Shown here one piece after another: positions 25,634 through 33,721 of a stretch of 64,000 nt of DNA. A program made the translations under genes and the position numbers. Location of the stretch: NCBI GenBank assembly GCA_902773665.1, contig CACYFF010000005.1, positions 62,001 through 126,000 on the forward strand, read 5' to 3'. A model generated the notes under the pieces. The model worked only from the letters and a program-made list of their open reading frames with translations, ran no database searches and was not told the origin of the DNA. Position 1 is the first letter of the stretch, and every line of letters starts with the position of its first letter. This stretch comes from an uncultured Eubacteriales bacterium. Lineage in GTDB: Bacteria > Bacillota > Clostridia > Peptostreptococcales > Anaerovoracaceae.

Positions 25634-26395
25634 TTATACCATCACATGCAGCGGGTCTACGACCTCCGTCAAGATGCGCAGCACCTCCGGATCCGGGTCC
25701 GCCGCGGGGACTGCGCGGGTCACATCGATGGCGAAGCCGGTGTTGTCCAGCACGTCCTGCTCGGTGACCCCGGGGAACAGTTCCGCCAGATACATGCGCT
25801 TGTCCTCGCCGAAGCGGAACACGCCAAGCTCCGTCACGACCGCCCGGGGACCCTTGCTCTCGTCCAGGCCGCGCTTCGCCCGGCCGCCGGGCCCGTCGAT
25901 CCAGCCCGGGCTGGTGCAGTAGTCCACCTTCTCCACAAAACGCCGTTTTTCGTGTTTCATTACGATGACGGTATCGCAATACGTCGCGATGCCATTCGCG
26001 CCGCCAGAGCCCGAAAAACGGGTCTCAGGGCGAAAATAATCGCCGATACATGTGGAGTTGAGGTTGCCGTAAGGGTCGATCTGGGCGCCGCCCAGAAAGC
26101 CCGCTTCGATCTCCCCTCGCTGCGCCGCCAGAGTCTGGTAGCCGAAGTAGCGGAACTGGGGCCACAGGACCGACGCCCCGTGGTTTAGCCGCAGATCGGA
26201 CACGCTGGTCGGCACCTCCAGGGGAGCTCCCTCCAGGATGCCGGTCTCGAAGATGAGCTTTGCATTCGGCGCGTGGGTGTTCTTGGCCAGACTGCCGCCG
26301 ATGAGGGGAAGTCCCGTGCCGATAATGTAGGTCTTGCCGTCTTCGATCTCCTTCGCCAGGGCGACGGCCATGTGCTGTCTTCTTGTGATCTCCAT
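25634..26395 (-). CDS. CoA-transferase, subunit B (glutaconate CoA-transferase type)
   Basis: The 253-residue protein resembles the B subunit of glutaconate CoA-transferase: TGLPLIGGSLAKNTHAPN, then LIFETGILEGAP and GFLGGAQIDPYGNLNST. E50 in the FETG motif is a candidate for the catalytic glutamate of true transferases; IpdB-type relatives lack it, so transferase chemistry is favoured. I use the ATG at 26395, 8 bases after the subunit A stop; the longer frame reads into subunit A. It should move CoA between carboxylic acids together with subunit A. Confidence 0.85.
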   Translation of the reverse strand: MEITRRQHMAVALAKEIEDGKTYIIGTGLPLIGGSLAKNTHAPNAKLIFETGILEGAPLEVPTSVSDLRLNHGASVLWPQFRYFGYQTLAAQRGEIEAGFLGGAQIDPYGNLNSTCIGDYFRPETRFSGSGGANGIATYCDTVIVMKHEKRRFVEKVDYCTSPGWIDGPGGRAKRGLDESKGPRAVVTELGVFRFGEDKRMYLAELFPGVTEQDVLDNTGFAIDVTRAVPAADPDPEVLRILTEVVDPLHVMV

Positions 26396-26403
26396 AGGCC
26401 GCC

Positions 26404-27357
26404 TCACTTTCTCTTCAGGCCGGGTACGTAGCCCAGCGCCGGATCGACTTTCAGGGAATCGAGATGTTCTTCGCCGATGGTCTGCAGATATCCCTCGTGG
26501 TCTGCGCCAAGGCTCTCCGCCAGCCAGGCGTCGAAGCTCTCCTGGGTGCGGCTGGCCTTGTCGTAGGCGAGCATGGCTTTCGGATCGTAGTCGTAGTACC
26601 CATAGCATTGGGAGGGATGGGCCCCCCAGGGCAGGTGCACCACGGCGTCCACGCAGAGTCCGGGAAGCGTGTTGGCATTGGGATCCGCATGCATCTCTTC
26701 GTCCGTCACCAGCTCCTCGCAGGAGACGATGGTATGCTTCGCCGCGATGGCGATATCCTCGTCCTGAAAGCGTGCGCCCTCGATGCGGCAGGTGCCGTCG
26801 GGGCTGGCTTTTTGCACGTGGACCAAGGCTACATCGATCTGCGGGGTGGGCACGAGGCAGAGTTTGCTGCCGGGATGGAACGGGTCATCCGCCACGGCGA
26901 ATTTCTTCGCCGGCAGCTTCGGATACTTTTTTCGCTCCTCTTCGGAGATGCCCCATACGGTCTCCAGGTCGCTTCCCAGCATGTTCTTGACCGGCACGTA
27001 GGGAAGGCCCAGCGCTGCGCCGTGGTAGGCGATGGTCTGCACGTCCAGGGAGTAGTCCTCCACGGGGAGCGTCCCCTGTTCCACGGCTTCGCGGAAACGC
27101 CGGCACACCATGGTAAAGCCGGAGTTGGCGATATAGCTGATATTCATTACCTTGACGCATCCGGCGCCGATGAGCATGTCGATATCGCCGCCGGCGCTGC
27201 CGCTCTCGACGGTGAGATCTTTCTTTTTCTGCCGGATGACCTCCCGCACCAGGCCGTAGGCCCTGCGGTTCGTGGAAAAGCCGCCGAACGCGATGCAGTC
27301 CCCGTCATGGACGAAGCGTGCGATGGCGTCCTGGGCTGTCATGAGTTTGTTTTGCAT
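26404..27357 (-). CDS. CoA-transferase, subunit A (glutaconate CoA-transferase type)
   Basis: The 317-residue subunit has the family start MTAQDAIARFVHDGDCIAFG-GFSTNRRAYGLVREV, VESGSAGGDIDMLIGAGCV, and VALVHVQKASPDGTCRIEG. It is the first gene of an operon that continues through subunit B, the four oxidoreductase genes and the sodium symporter, all with short gaps or overlaps. A LysR gene is divergent across a 121-base control region. The operon layout suggests that an acyl-CoA made by the oxidoreductase is used as CoA donor or acceptor. Confidence 0.87.
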   Translation of the reverse strand: MQNKLMTAQDAIARFVHDGDCIAFGGFSTNRRAYGLVREVIRQKKKDLTVESGSAGGDIDMLIGAGCVKVMNISYIANSGFTMVCRRFREAVEQGTLPVEDYSLDVQTIAYHGAALGLPYVPVKNMLGSDLETVWGISEEERKKYPKLPAKKFAVADDPFHPGSKLCLVPTPQIDVALVHVQKASPDGTCRIEGARFQDEDIAIAAKHTIVSCEELVTDEEMHADPNANTLPGLCVDAVVHLPWGAHPSQCYGYYDYDPKAMLAYDKASRTQESFDAWLAESLGADHEGYLQTIGEEHLDSLKVDPALGYVPGLKRK

Positions 27358-27425
27358 CGTTTAGAACCTCTGCTGTAAACACGAATTTCACTTACACGAT
27401 ATCACCCTTTTATTATTTTGTATAC

Positions 27426-27465
27426 TTGACAGTTTTGAATTATTCGTTCAATAATATTGAATAAT
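27426..27465 (+). promoter_or_regulatory. LysR gene promoter with overlapping palindromic LysR-type box
   Basis: TTGACA (27426-27431) is followed after 17-18 bases by CAATAAT. The palindrome ATTATTC-N13-GAATAAT (27439-27465) fits the T-N11-A form of LysR binding sites and covers the -10 region. This would give autorepression plus control of the divergent CoA-transferase operon. Confidence 0.65.
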
Positions 27466-27478
27466 AAGGAGCACCGCC

Positions 27479-28375
27479 ATGGAACTGAGAAACCTGAATA
27501 CATTTCTAAGAATCACGCAGTTGGGCAGCTTTACGAAAGCCGCAAAGGAGCTGGGTTATGCTACATCGACGATCACGGCGCAGATCCAGCAGCTGGAAGA
27601 GGAGATCGGAACTCCTTTGTTCGAACGGATGGGCAGGAAAAACGTGCTGACCCCCGCAGGGCAGGAGCTCATCCCGTATGCCCAGCAGATGGCGCAGCTC
27701 TCGCAGCAGATCGAGTACCTCGGTGACCCGAAACAGCGGGAGATCCGCGGCACGCTGCGCATCGGCATCGTGGAATCCATCCTGCATTCGCTACTGCTCC
27801 CCCTGCTGAAGGAATACCGGCAGCAGTATCCGGACGTCTCGGTCTCCATCGTTTCCGCCGTCTCTGCCGACCTGTTCGACATGCTGGCCCGGGGCGAAGT
27901 TGACCTGGCATTCACCATGGGTCACACGCTGCAGCGCAAGGACTGCGTGCTGGCCTGCAGCCATCCGGAGGAGACGGTGTTCGTCGCTGCACCGGGTCAT
28001 CCGCTGGCAAAACAGACCCGTCTGACCCTGGCAGAAGTCCTGGACGAAGAGATCCTGTCCATCGGCGAAAACACGTTTTTGCAGGAGGAAGTCTACAAGA
28101 TGGCAGCAGAGTGCGGCCGGCAGGTCCGCTCCCACATCCAGACGGAAAGTTCGCTGGCTTTGCTGGAACTGGCAAAACAGGGCGCAGGCCTTGCCTTCCT
28201 GCCGGAATACATGGTGCGGACCGCGGTGCAGGCCGGAGACCTCCGCATCCTGCAGATCCGGGATTTCCGCCTCCCCTTCCACGTCGCCGTCTTCTATCAC
28301 AAAAATAAATGGGTCACGCCCCAGATGCGGGGCATGACCCGGTTGGTCGAAGAATATTGGAAAAAGGGACAGTAA
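27479..28375 (+). CDS. LysR family transcriptional regulator
   Basis: The 298-residue protein has the N-terminal winged helix-turn-helix (LNTFLRITQLGSFTKAAKEL and the recognition helix STITAQIQQLEEEIG) and a two-lobed effector domain from about residue 90 (RGTLRIGIVESILHSLLLPL). The start follows AAGGAGC. It is divergent from the CoA-transferase/oxidoreductase/symporter operon and is the likely regulator of it, responding to a pathway intermediate. The effector is unknown. Confidence 0.93.
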   Translation: MELRNLNTFLRITQLGSFTKAAKELGYATSTITAQIQQLEEEIGTPLFERMGRKNVLTPAGQELIPYAQQMAQLSQQIEYLGDPKQREIRGTLRIGIVESILHSLLLPLLKEYRQQYPDVSVSIVSAVSADLFDMLARGEVDLAFTMGHTLQRKDCVLACSHPEETVFVAAPGHPLAKQTRLTLAEVLDEEILSIGENTFLQEEVYKMAAECGRQVRSHIQTESSLALLELAKQGAGLAFLPEYMVRTAVQAGDLRILQIRDFRLPFHVAVFYHKNKWVTPQMRGMTRLVEEYWKKGQ

Positions 28376-28397
28376 AGAACCGTCCCCGACTGTTCAT
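28366..28397. repeat. Partial copy of the GGGGACGGTTCTTT repeat
   Basis: AAAGAACCGTCCCC, one arm of the repeat at 2696-2747, is preceded by GGGACAGT at the convergent ends of the LysR and racemase genes. The pair GGGAC...GTCCC could still fold as a short terminator-like hairpin. The other arm of the full repeat is missing. Confidence 0.5.
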
Positions 28398-29486
28398 TTA
28401 GAACTCGTCTACGATCTTGATCATTATGTTGGGAGAGATTGTGGAATACATCGTTACCACATAATTGGGACGGAATTCCACGATGTCGCCCAGTTTATAG
28501 TTCCGGTCGCAGTCCTCCAGGTCCAGCATGGTGTGGTCGGAGCTGGATCCCCAGATCTTGATCTGCGGATCCAGGGGCGTAAGGCCTTCTTCCGTACCGC
28601 CGAAATCCTGCTTGCCGAAGGCCAGGATGGCCCGCTTGCGCACGCCGAGGTCCACGTATTTGCGCTCATCGTTTAATGCCGCTGCGCCGAATACCCCGTT
28701 GGGCATGGTCGGTTTGTTCTTCAGTTCCACGATCTCCGCCCGGATGCGGAAGGCGTCCACCCGTTCGGGGAAGTCCTCCTTCCAGGTGTATTCCGCCTTG
28801 GTGATGAGGGAGATGCCTGCCCGGATGTCGTTGACCCGGGGATTCAGCTCACCCTGGGCCATGTTGTGGAAGCTCTGGGTGCCGCCGATGGACAGCACGT
28901 CCAGCTGCCGGCCGATCTTCGCCTCGATCTTCTCCATGATGTCTGCCAGCCAGTCCACCTTGTCCTTGGAGACGCAGATGGAACCGTAGCAGCCGAAGTT
29001 GGCGCCGATGCCGTAGAGCTTAAGGCCCGGCATGCCGTATTCCACCATGGAGGCGGCGTCGATCATCACGTCTTCGGATTCGAAACCTTCTCTGCGGTCA
29101 CCGATATCCTTCATCAGGATGACCCGGTGGATCTTTCCCTGCTTCAGGGCCTCTTCGTTGAGTTTTTGCAGCACGGCGAGCTCCGAATTCAGGGAGATAT
29201 CCGCATATTTGACCACCAGATCGCACTCGGACAGCGCGGGGATGCGCAACAGTTCCGTAGTAATGGAAGGATCGTACTCCTTGATCTTCTTTGCCTGGTC
29301 GATGCGCGACGTGGCAATAGCCCGGGGATGGCACTCCCACAGCGCCTGACACGCTTCAGGAACGCTGGTAAAGCCCTTGGTGACCGCCGTGATGCGGATA
29401 CCGTAGGGCCGGCACATCTCCTTCAGACAGTTGAAATTATGCTGCAGATTCTTGGTTGCGATGACTAACTGGGGATAGCGTTCCAT
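28398..29486 (-). CDS. Alanine/ornithine racemase-like PLP enzyme (fold type III)
   Basis: The 362-residue protein has an alanine-racemase-type barrel. PLP lysine K37 lies in ITAVTKGFT, GIGANFGCYGS sits in the middle, and the C-terminal beta domain contains VDLGVRKRAILAFGKQDF. It resembles the ornithine racemase/YhfX-like branch rather than housekeeping alanine racemase. It should interconvert L- and D-forms of an amino acid, substrate unknown. The ATG at 29486 follows AAAGGAGG. It lies 30 bases after the serine hydrolase gene and likely shares its transcript. Confidence 0.82.
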   Translation of the reverse strand: MERYPQLVIATKNLQHNFNCLKEMCRPYGIRITAVTKGFTSVPEACQALWECHPRAIATSRIDQAKKIKEYDPSITTELLRIPALSECDLVVKYADISLNSELAVLQKLNEEALKQGKIHRVILMKDIGDRREGFESEDVMIDAASMVEYGMPGLKLYGIGANFGCYGSICVSKDKVDWLADIMEKIEAKIGRQLDVLSIGGTQSFHNMAQGELNPRVNDIRAGISLITKAEYTWKEDFPERVDAFRIRAEIVELKNKPTMPNGVFGAAALNDERKYVDLGVRKRAILAFGKQDFGGTEEGLTPLDPQIKIWGSSSDHTMLDLEDCDRNYKLGDIVEFRPNYVVTMYSTISPNIMIKIVDEF

Positions 29487-29516
29487 GGGAGGCCTCCTTT
29501 CGGTAATGAAATTTTT

Positions 29517-30962
29517 CTATATTCTCACGAATTCGATGGGATCGACTTCGTCGTAGATCTTGAAGCCGAAACCGCAGATCTGTCCGTTTACGTCCGTGTG
29601 GAAGTAGATCGGCGCGTTGACGAGCAGCGTATCCATCTTGACTTCCGGAATGCGGAAGACGTCGTAGTTCAGAGGCAGAATCTCCTGGGTAAACCCGCGC
29701 CACGTCATGTACAGCTTGCCTTCGGATAGTTCGATGTCCAGCACGCCGTGGCCCGGTTCACCGTAGGTGCCCACGTAGTCTTCCAGCGGATGGCAAGGCG
29801 CATGACCCGCCTCTGCATCGCCCACCAGATCCAGCTTCCAGTCGCCGTGCATGTTGCCCTTGATGTCTCTGACGGACCACATGCGCTCGCTCCAGTCCAC
29901 CGGCTCGAAGCCCAGCAGGTTGTCGATGATGGTGTAGAGCACGGAGCACTGGATGAGGATATCCGGGCACTGCAGGTTGTTGTACAGGATGATGCCGATC
30001 TGGCTCTTGGGCAGGCAGCACTGCAGGGTGCCGAAGCCTTCGATCTCGCCCAGATGCCAGTACATGGGCTCGCCGCGGTAGTTGTCGTTGTACCAGCCCA
30101 TGGCGTAGCCGCCGATGGGGGAAACTTCGTCGAAGCGCCACGGCCACAGCGTGTAGCGGATGTTCTGCATGTGCAGATCGCGCATGGTCTCCTCTTTCAT
30201 CAGACGGGTGCCGTCGGGCAGCACGCCACGCTTCAGATGGAAGTCCAGATACTTCAGCATGTCGTTGATGGTGGAATTGATGCCGCCGGCAGGAGCGCTC
30301 ACGTCGGAGTTCCAATGCGCTACCTTGAAGGGGCCGTCTTCGCCGGGCCAGTAGCCGGTGCAGACGTTTTCACTCTCGTTCAGGTATTTGACGAGGGTGC
30401 TGCTGCGGGTCATGCACAGGGGCCTAAAGATGCGGTCGTTGACCATATCATCCCAGGACTTGCCGGTGACTTTTTCCGCGACATGAGCCGCCATGTCCAC
30501 CATGTAATTGTTGTACTGGGCCTTATACCGGAATGGCAGATTCGGTTTTAAATACTGCAGCCTCCGCCACAGCTCCGAGCGCTCTTTGATGGTATCGTCG
30601 GACCAGACCGCGTCGTAGGAAGCAAGGCCCGTTCTGTGGCACATCATGTCGCGCAGGGTGCACTCCGCCGTCGCAAACGCGTCGTACATCTTAAAATCGG
30701 GCAGATAGTCCTTGATGGGTCTGTCGAAATCCAGCACGCCGTCGTCCACGAGCATGCCAAGCAGGGTCCCTGTAAAGCTCTTGCTGCAGGATGCGATCGC
30801 CCACATGGTATCTGCGTCGATCCGTTCCTTCGTCTCCAGATCCTTGTAGCCGAAACCGCCGGCAAACAGCACTTCGCCGTTCCGGATGACCCCCACACCC
30901 ATGCCCGGGGTCTTGTATCTCGCTAATTCCTTTTCTACGTATTCTTTGCTGATGACTTCCAT
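29517..30962 (-). CDS. Serine hydrolase, beta-lactamase/D-aminopeptidase fold
   Basis: The 481-residue enzyme has the class C beta-lactamase fold. The S-x-x-K motif is S58-C-S-K61 in WAIASCSKSFTGTLLGML, the Y-x-N motif is YNN in KAQYNNYMVDMAAH, and WHLGEIEGFGT supplies the H/K-x-G-type element. A C-terminal beta domain from about residue 390 (YVGTYGEPGHGVLDIELSEG) resembles the extra domain of D-aminopeptidase-like proteins. There is no signal peptide, so it is probably cytoplasmic. I start at the ATG at 30962 behind GGGAGA. It may cleave D-amino acid peptides or esters; its place before a racemase gene supports a D-amino acid role, by inference. Confidence 0.83.
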   Translation of the reverse strand: MEVISKEYVEKELARYKTPGMGVGVIRNGEVLFAGGFGYKDLETKERIDADTMWAIASCSKSFTGTLLGMLVDDGVLDFDRPIKDYLPDFKMYDAFATAECTLRDMMCHRTGLASYDAVWSDDTIKERSELWRRLQYLKPNLPFRYKAQYNNYMVDMAAHVAEKVTGKSWDDMVNDRIFRPLCMTRSSTLVKYLNESENVCTGYWPGEDGPFKVAHWNSDVSAPAGGINSTINDMLKYLDFHLKRGVLPDGTRLMKEETMRDLHMQNIRYTLWPWRFDEVSPIGGYAMGWYNDNYRGEPMYWHLGEIEGFGTLQCCLPKSQIGIILYNNLQCPDILIQCSVLYTIIDNLLGFEPVDWSERMWSVRDIKGNMHGDWKLDLVGDAEAGHAPCHPLEDYVGTYGEPGHGVLDIELSEGKLYMTWRGFTQEILPLNYDVFRIPEVKMDTLLVNAPIYFHTDVNGQICGFGFKIYDEVDPIEFVRI

Positions 30963-31008
30963 TTTCTTTTTCTCCCTGCTCCCATTATACAAAACTATTT
31001 ATCAACAA

Positions 31009-31101
31009 AAACTCGCAGCCGTTATTCAAAAGCGAGGAAATCGCAAACGCGTGAGCGAAGCGAACAAAGTGTTGACGAGCGTTGAATAACGGTGCGAGTT
31101 T
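31009..31101 (-). terminator. Long inverted repeat (20-21 bp arms), probable terminator
   Basis: AAACTCGCA-G-CCGTTATTCAA (31009-31029) pairs with TTGAATAACGGTGCGAGTTT (31082-31101) apart from one bulged base. The 52-base loop contains GCGTGAGCGAAGCGAAC. On the minus strand the stem is followed by GAGTTTTTG, so it should terminate transcripts from the C69 gene. The size exceeds a normal terminator, and it may be a mobile repeat. Confidence 0.7.
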
Positions 31102-31106
31102 AATTT

Positions 31107-32528
31107 TTAAATCGGAGAAGGCAGCCCGGTCTTCTCGATAAAGGCCTGATGGTTCTTGACCCGGAACACGTCCGTGCCGTTTTCTTTAATGTCCGCCTCG
31201 ATCTTTTCGATCAGCATATCCATGGAAGCGTTCGCCTTTTCGAAGCATTCGTCCGTGCAGCCTCTCAGCAGTTCTTCCGCAGACTTCTCGTTGCCCTGCG
31301 CCAGCAGCATGTCCGCTGCCTGCAGCGCCCGCTCGGATGCCTGATGGAACAGAGCGTCCAGATAGCGGCGTTCGTCCTTGATCCACTGGCTGTACTTGGG
31401 ATGGTCCGCCTCTACGTCCACCTGCAGCCGCTTGGCCTTCCACCAGAAGGAATCTTCGGAATACTTGTTGGTGCCTCTGCCCATGGCTTCGGGGATGTAG
31501 CCGATGTTGAAGAACGGCATCGCGAAGCTGCTGCAGGGAGGCGCCATGCTGGCCCAGTAGACAAACTTGGTCATCTTAAAGTCCGGCTTTCTGTATTCGG
31601 TCACCATGGTTGCCGCGGACTGGCAGGGTCCCGGTTCGCAGCCGTGCATGCAGATGCCCGCCGCCAGCGTCGCGGCAGCGCCCCAGCGGGGCTCCAGCAT
31701 GGAGCCTTCGAAGTGGTCGCGCAGGATGGTCCACATGTCTTCGCCCGTGTACTTGCGGTTGCCGAAGTTGCGGATGATCTCGTGGGCTCTCTGCTCTCTG
31801 GGATAGCCGGACAGCGTGCGGGTGTTCAGCAGCACGAAGCTCTTGGAGAAGTCGAAGGTTCTCCGCGGGTCATGCAGGCCGTTGGCCACGGCGTAATCGA
31901 CCAGCCCTTCGGAGCATTCGTCGAAGTCCGTGCCGATGGTGTACAGGTTGGAGATGGGATAGATGCCGGTGATGCGCTTGGCCGCCCAGTGGCGGTCCAC
32001 GGTCTCCAGCAGCCACATGGCTTCGGAGTCGGCGATCATAAAGGTGTTGTGGTAGTTATCGTCGGGATTCTGATAGGCGCATCCGCCGCCCTGGCCGTAC
32101 TTTTCCAGGTGGTCGATGATGACGTGCATGGCCTGATAAGCCGTGCGGCCCCGTTCCAGACCCAGGCGCAGCAGATCCATGCCCAACAGCGCTTCTTCTT
32201 TCTGCGCCGGGATCTCGGACCAGTCCGCCTCGTTGCCGATGCAGACGCCGTGCTCGTTGATGCCCATCTCAAATCCCCAGATCCACCAGGGCTGGGACCC
32301 GATCATGGCGTAGGTGTGCTCGACCTGGGGCACTTCGATATACGTGCACTTGACCGTCTCTCCCTTGGCGTGGTCTTCCGCCGGGAAGAATTTCAGGTTC
32401 TGGCATTCATCGGTCTCCCGGTCGGAATTTTTAGCCAGGATGTTGAACCCGCTCACGGATGCGCTCTTCTCCACCGCGACGGTGTCGCAGGAGGGGGTGC
32501 ATCCGCAGATCTGCTTGTGTCTGTTCAT
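31107..32528 (-). CDS. C69 family dipeptidase (secernin-like)
   Basis: The 473-residue protein belongs to the Ntn-hydrolase C69 group. C14 in PSCDTVAVEKSAS is the likely nucleophile, freed by cleavage or processing. Family segments include ILAKNSDRETDECQNLKFF, QPWWIWGFEMGINEHGVCIG-NEA and DSEAMWLLETVDRHWAAKRI. There is no clear signal peptide. The relatives hydrolyse dipeptides or N-acyl amino acids. It lies 18 bases after the DUF362 gene, in a run of same-strand genes, and ends at a large hairpin. Confidence 0.85.
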   Translation of the reverse strand: MNRHKQICGCTPSCDTVAVEKSASVSGFNILAKNSDRETDECQNLKFFPAEDHAKGETVKCTYIEVPQVEHTYAMIGSQPWWIWGFEMGINEHGVCIGNEADWSEIPAQKEEALLGMDLLRLGLERGRTAYQAMHVIIDHLEKYGQGGGCAYQNPDDNYHNTFMIADSEAMWLLETVDRHWAAKRITGIYPISNLYTIGTDFDECSEGLVDYAVANGLHDPRRTFDFSKSFVLLNTRTLSGYPREQRAHEIIRNFGNRKYTGEDMWTILRDHFEGSMLEPRWGAAATLAAGICMHGCEPGPCQSAATMVTEYRKPDFKMTKFVYWASMAPPCSSFAMPFFNIGYIPEAMGRGTNKYSEDSFWWKAKRLQVDVEADHPKYSQWIKDERRYLDALFHQASERALQAADMLLAQGNEKSAEELLRGCTDECFEKANASMDMLIEKIEADIKENGTDVFRVKNHQAFIEKTGLPSPI

Positions 32529-32546
32529 TTGAAACTCCTTTGGTTT

Positions 32547-33689
32547 TTACAGGGTAATAAGTTCGTATGTTCTCGTGCCCATGCCCATCTTTTCGCCGTG
32601 GGCCAGGCCCGCTTCCCACTTGGTGTTGGGATGGACCATCTTGAAAACGTCGTTCTTTTCGATGGCTTCCTTGCGGCTCGCCTTCTTGCGGCTGTCTCTC
32701 ATGATGTCGCCGAGGACGGAGCTTTCCACGTAGGTCTGGGCGTTGACCGCATCCGCGCAGGCCTGGTCCACCGCCACGGGATCGAAGCCGCAGAAGATGC
32801 CGATGTCCGGGATGATGGGCAGATCGTTGTGGCCGTCGCAGTCGCAGTCAGGAGACACGTCCAGCACGAAAGCGATGTGGAAATTGGGCTTGCCGTTGAT
32901 GATGGCGTAGGTGTACTCCGCGATCTTGCAGGACAGCACGTCGTTGCCGGCGTCCCACTTGGTCTGAAGAGCATCCTTGGGGCAGACCGCGATGCAGCGT
33001 CCGCAGCCAAGGCACTTCTCTTCGTCGATGACGGCTTTCCGGTTTACGACGTGGATCGCATCGTGAGCGCAGTTCTTTTCGCAGGTGCGGCATCCTACGC
33101 AGAGGTCTTCATAGATGGCCGGCGTTCCTTCGGAGTGCATGATCTGCTTACCAGAACGGCTGCCGCCACCCATGCCGATGTTCTTCAGCACGCCGCCGAA
33201 GCCGGCGCTTCCGTGACCCTTTACATGGCTCATGGAGATGATGATGTCGGCGTCCGCCAGAGCGGAGCCGATCTTTGCGGTCTTGCAGTATTCGCCGTTG
33301 GGAACGGGCAGATCTCTTTCGTCCAGACCCTTTAAGCCGTCCGCTATGATGGTCTGCACGCCGGTGGCGATGGGATTGTAGCCGTTGACGTAAGCGGAAT
33401 CCAGGTGATCCAGGGCGTTCTTTCTGCCGCCGACGTACAGCGTGTTGCAGTCCGTCAGGAAGGGCTTGCCGCCCAGTCTCTTGATGTAATCGCAGACTGT
33501 TCTCGCCCAGTTGGGACGAAGATACGCCAGGTTGCCCGGCTCACCGAAGTGGATCTTGACGGCCACGAATTTGTCTTCGAAATCGATGTTCTCGAAGCCG
33601 GCCTTCTTCATGAGGCGCTCGAGTTTCTGCAGCAGGCTCTCTTCGCCGTTGGTGCGCAGGTTGGTGAAGTATACGGGTGCTTTTTCCAT
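32547..33689 (-). CDS. DUF362 protein with two [4Fe-4S] ferredoxin motifs
   Basis: The 380-residue protein starts with the DUF362 domain (FVAVKIHFGEPGNLAYLRPNW, then a DCNTLYVGGRKN segment). Inserted around residues 195-240 is a ferredoxin pair, CVGCRTCEKNCAHDAI and CLGCGRCIAVCPKDAL. The C-terminal domain DIGIFCGFDPVAVDQACADA is also typical. It is probably a cytoplasmic redox or Fe-S protein of unknown role. It lies in the same series as the M20 and C69 genes. Confidence 0.9.
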   Translation of the reverse strand: MEKAPVYFTNLRTNGEESLLQKLERLMKKAGFENIDFEDKFVAVKIHFGEPGNLAYLRPNWARTVCDYIKRLGGKPFLTDCNTLYVGGRKNALDHLDSAYVNGYNPIATGVQTIIADGLKGLDERDLPVPNGEYCKTAKIGSALADADIIISMSHVKGHGSAGFGGVLKNIGMGGGSRSGKQIMHSEGTPAIYEDLCVGCRTCEKNCAHDAIHVVNRKAVIDEEKCLGCGRCIAVCPKDALQTKWDAGNDVLSCKIAEYTYAIINGKPNFHIAFVLDVSPDCDCDGHNDLPIIPDIGIFCGFDPVAVDQACADAVNAQTYVESSVLGDIMRDSRKKASRKEAIEKNDVFKMVHPNTKWEAGLAHGEKMGMGTRTYELITL

Positions 33690-33721
33690 GGGTCTCTCCT
33701 TATTTTTCTATGAATGTTGCC

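Noticed and set aside
24659-26188. 509-codon plus-strand frame across korA, korD and the CoA-transferase gene
   Set aside because: Antisense to genes with clear ferredoxin and oxidoreductase motifs; no ribosome site of note.
31149-33335. 728-codon open frame on the plus strand
   Set aside because: It is antisense to the C69 and DUF362 genes, both of which have clear family motifs and ribosome sites. The product is His/Val/Asp-rich nonsense typical of G+C-rich shadow frames.
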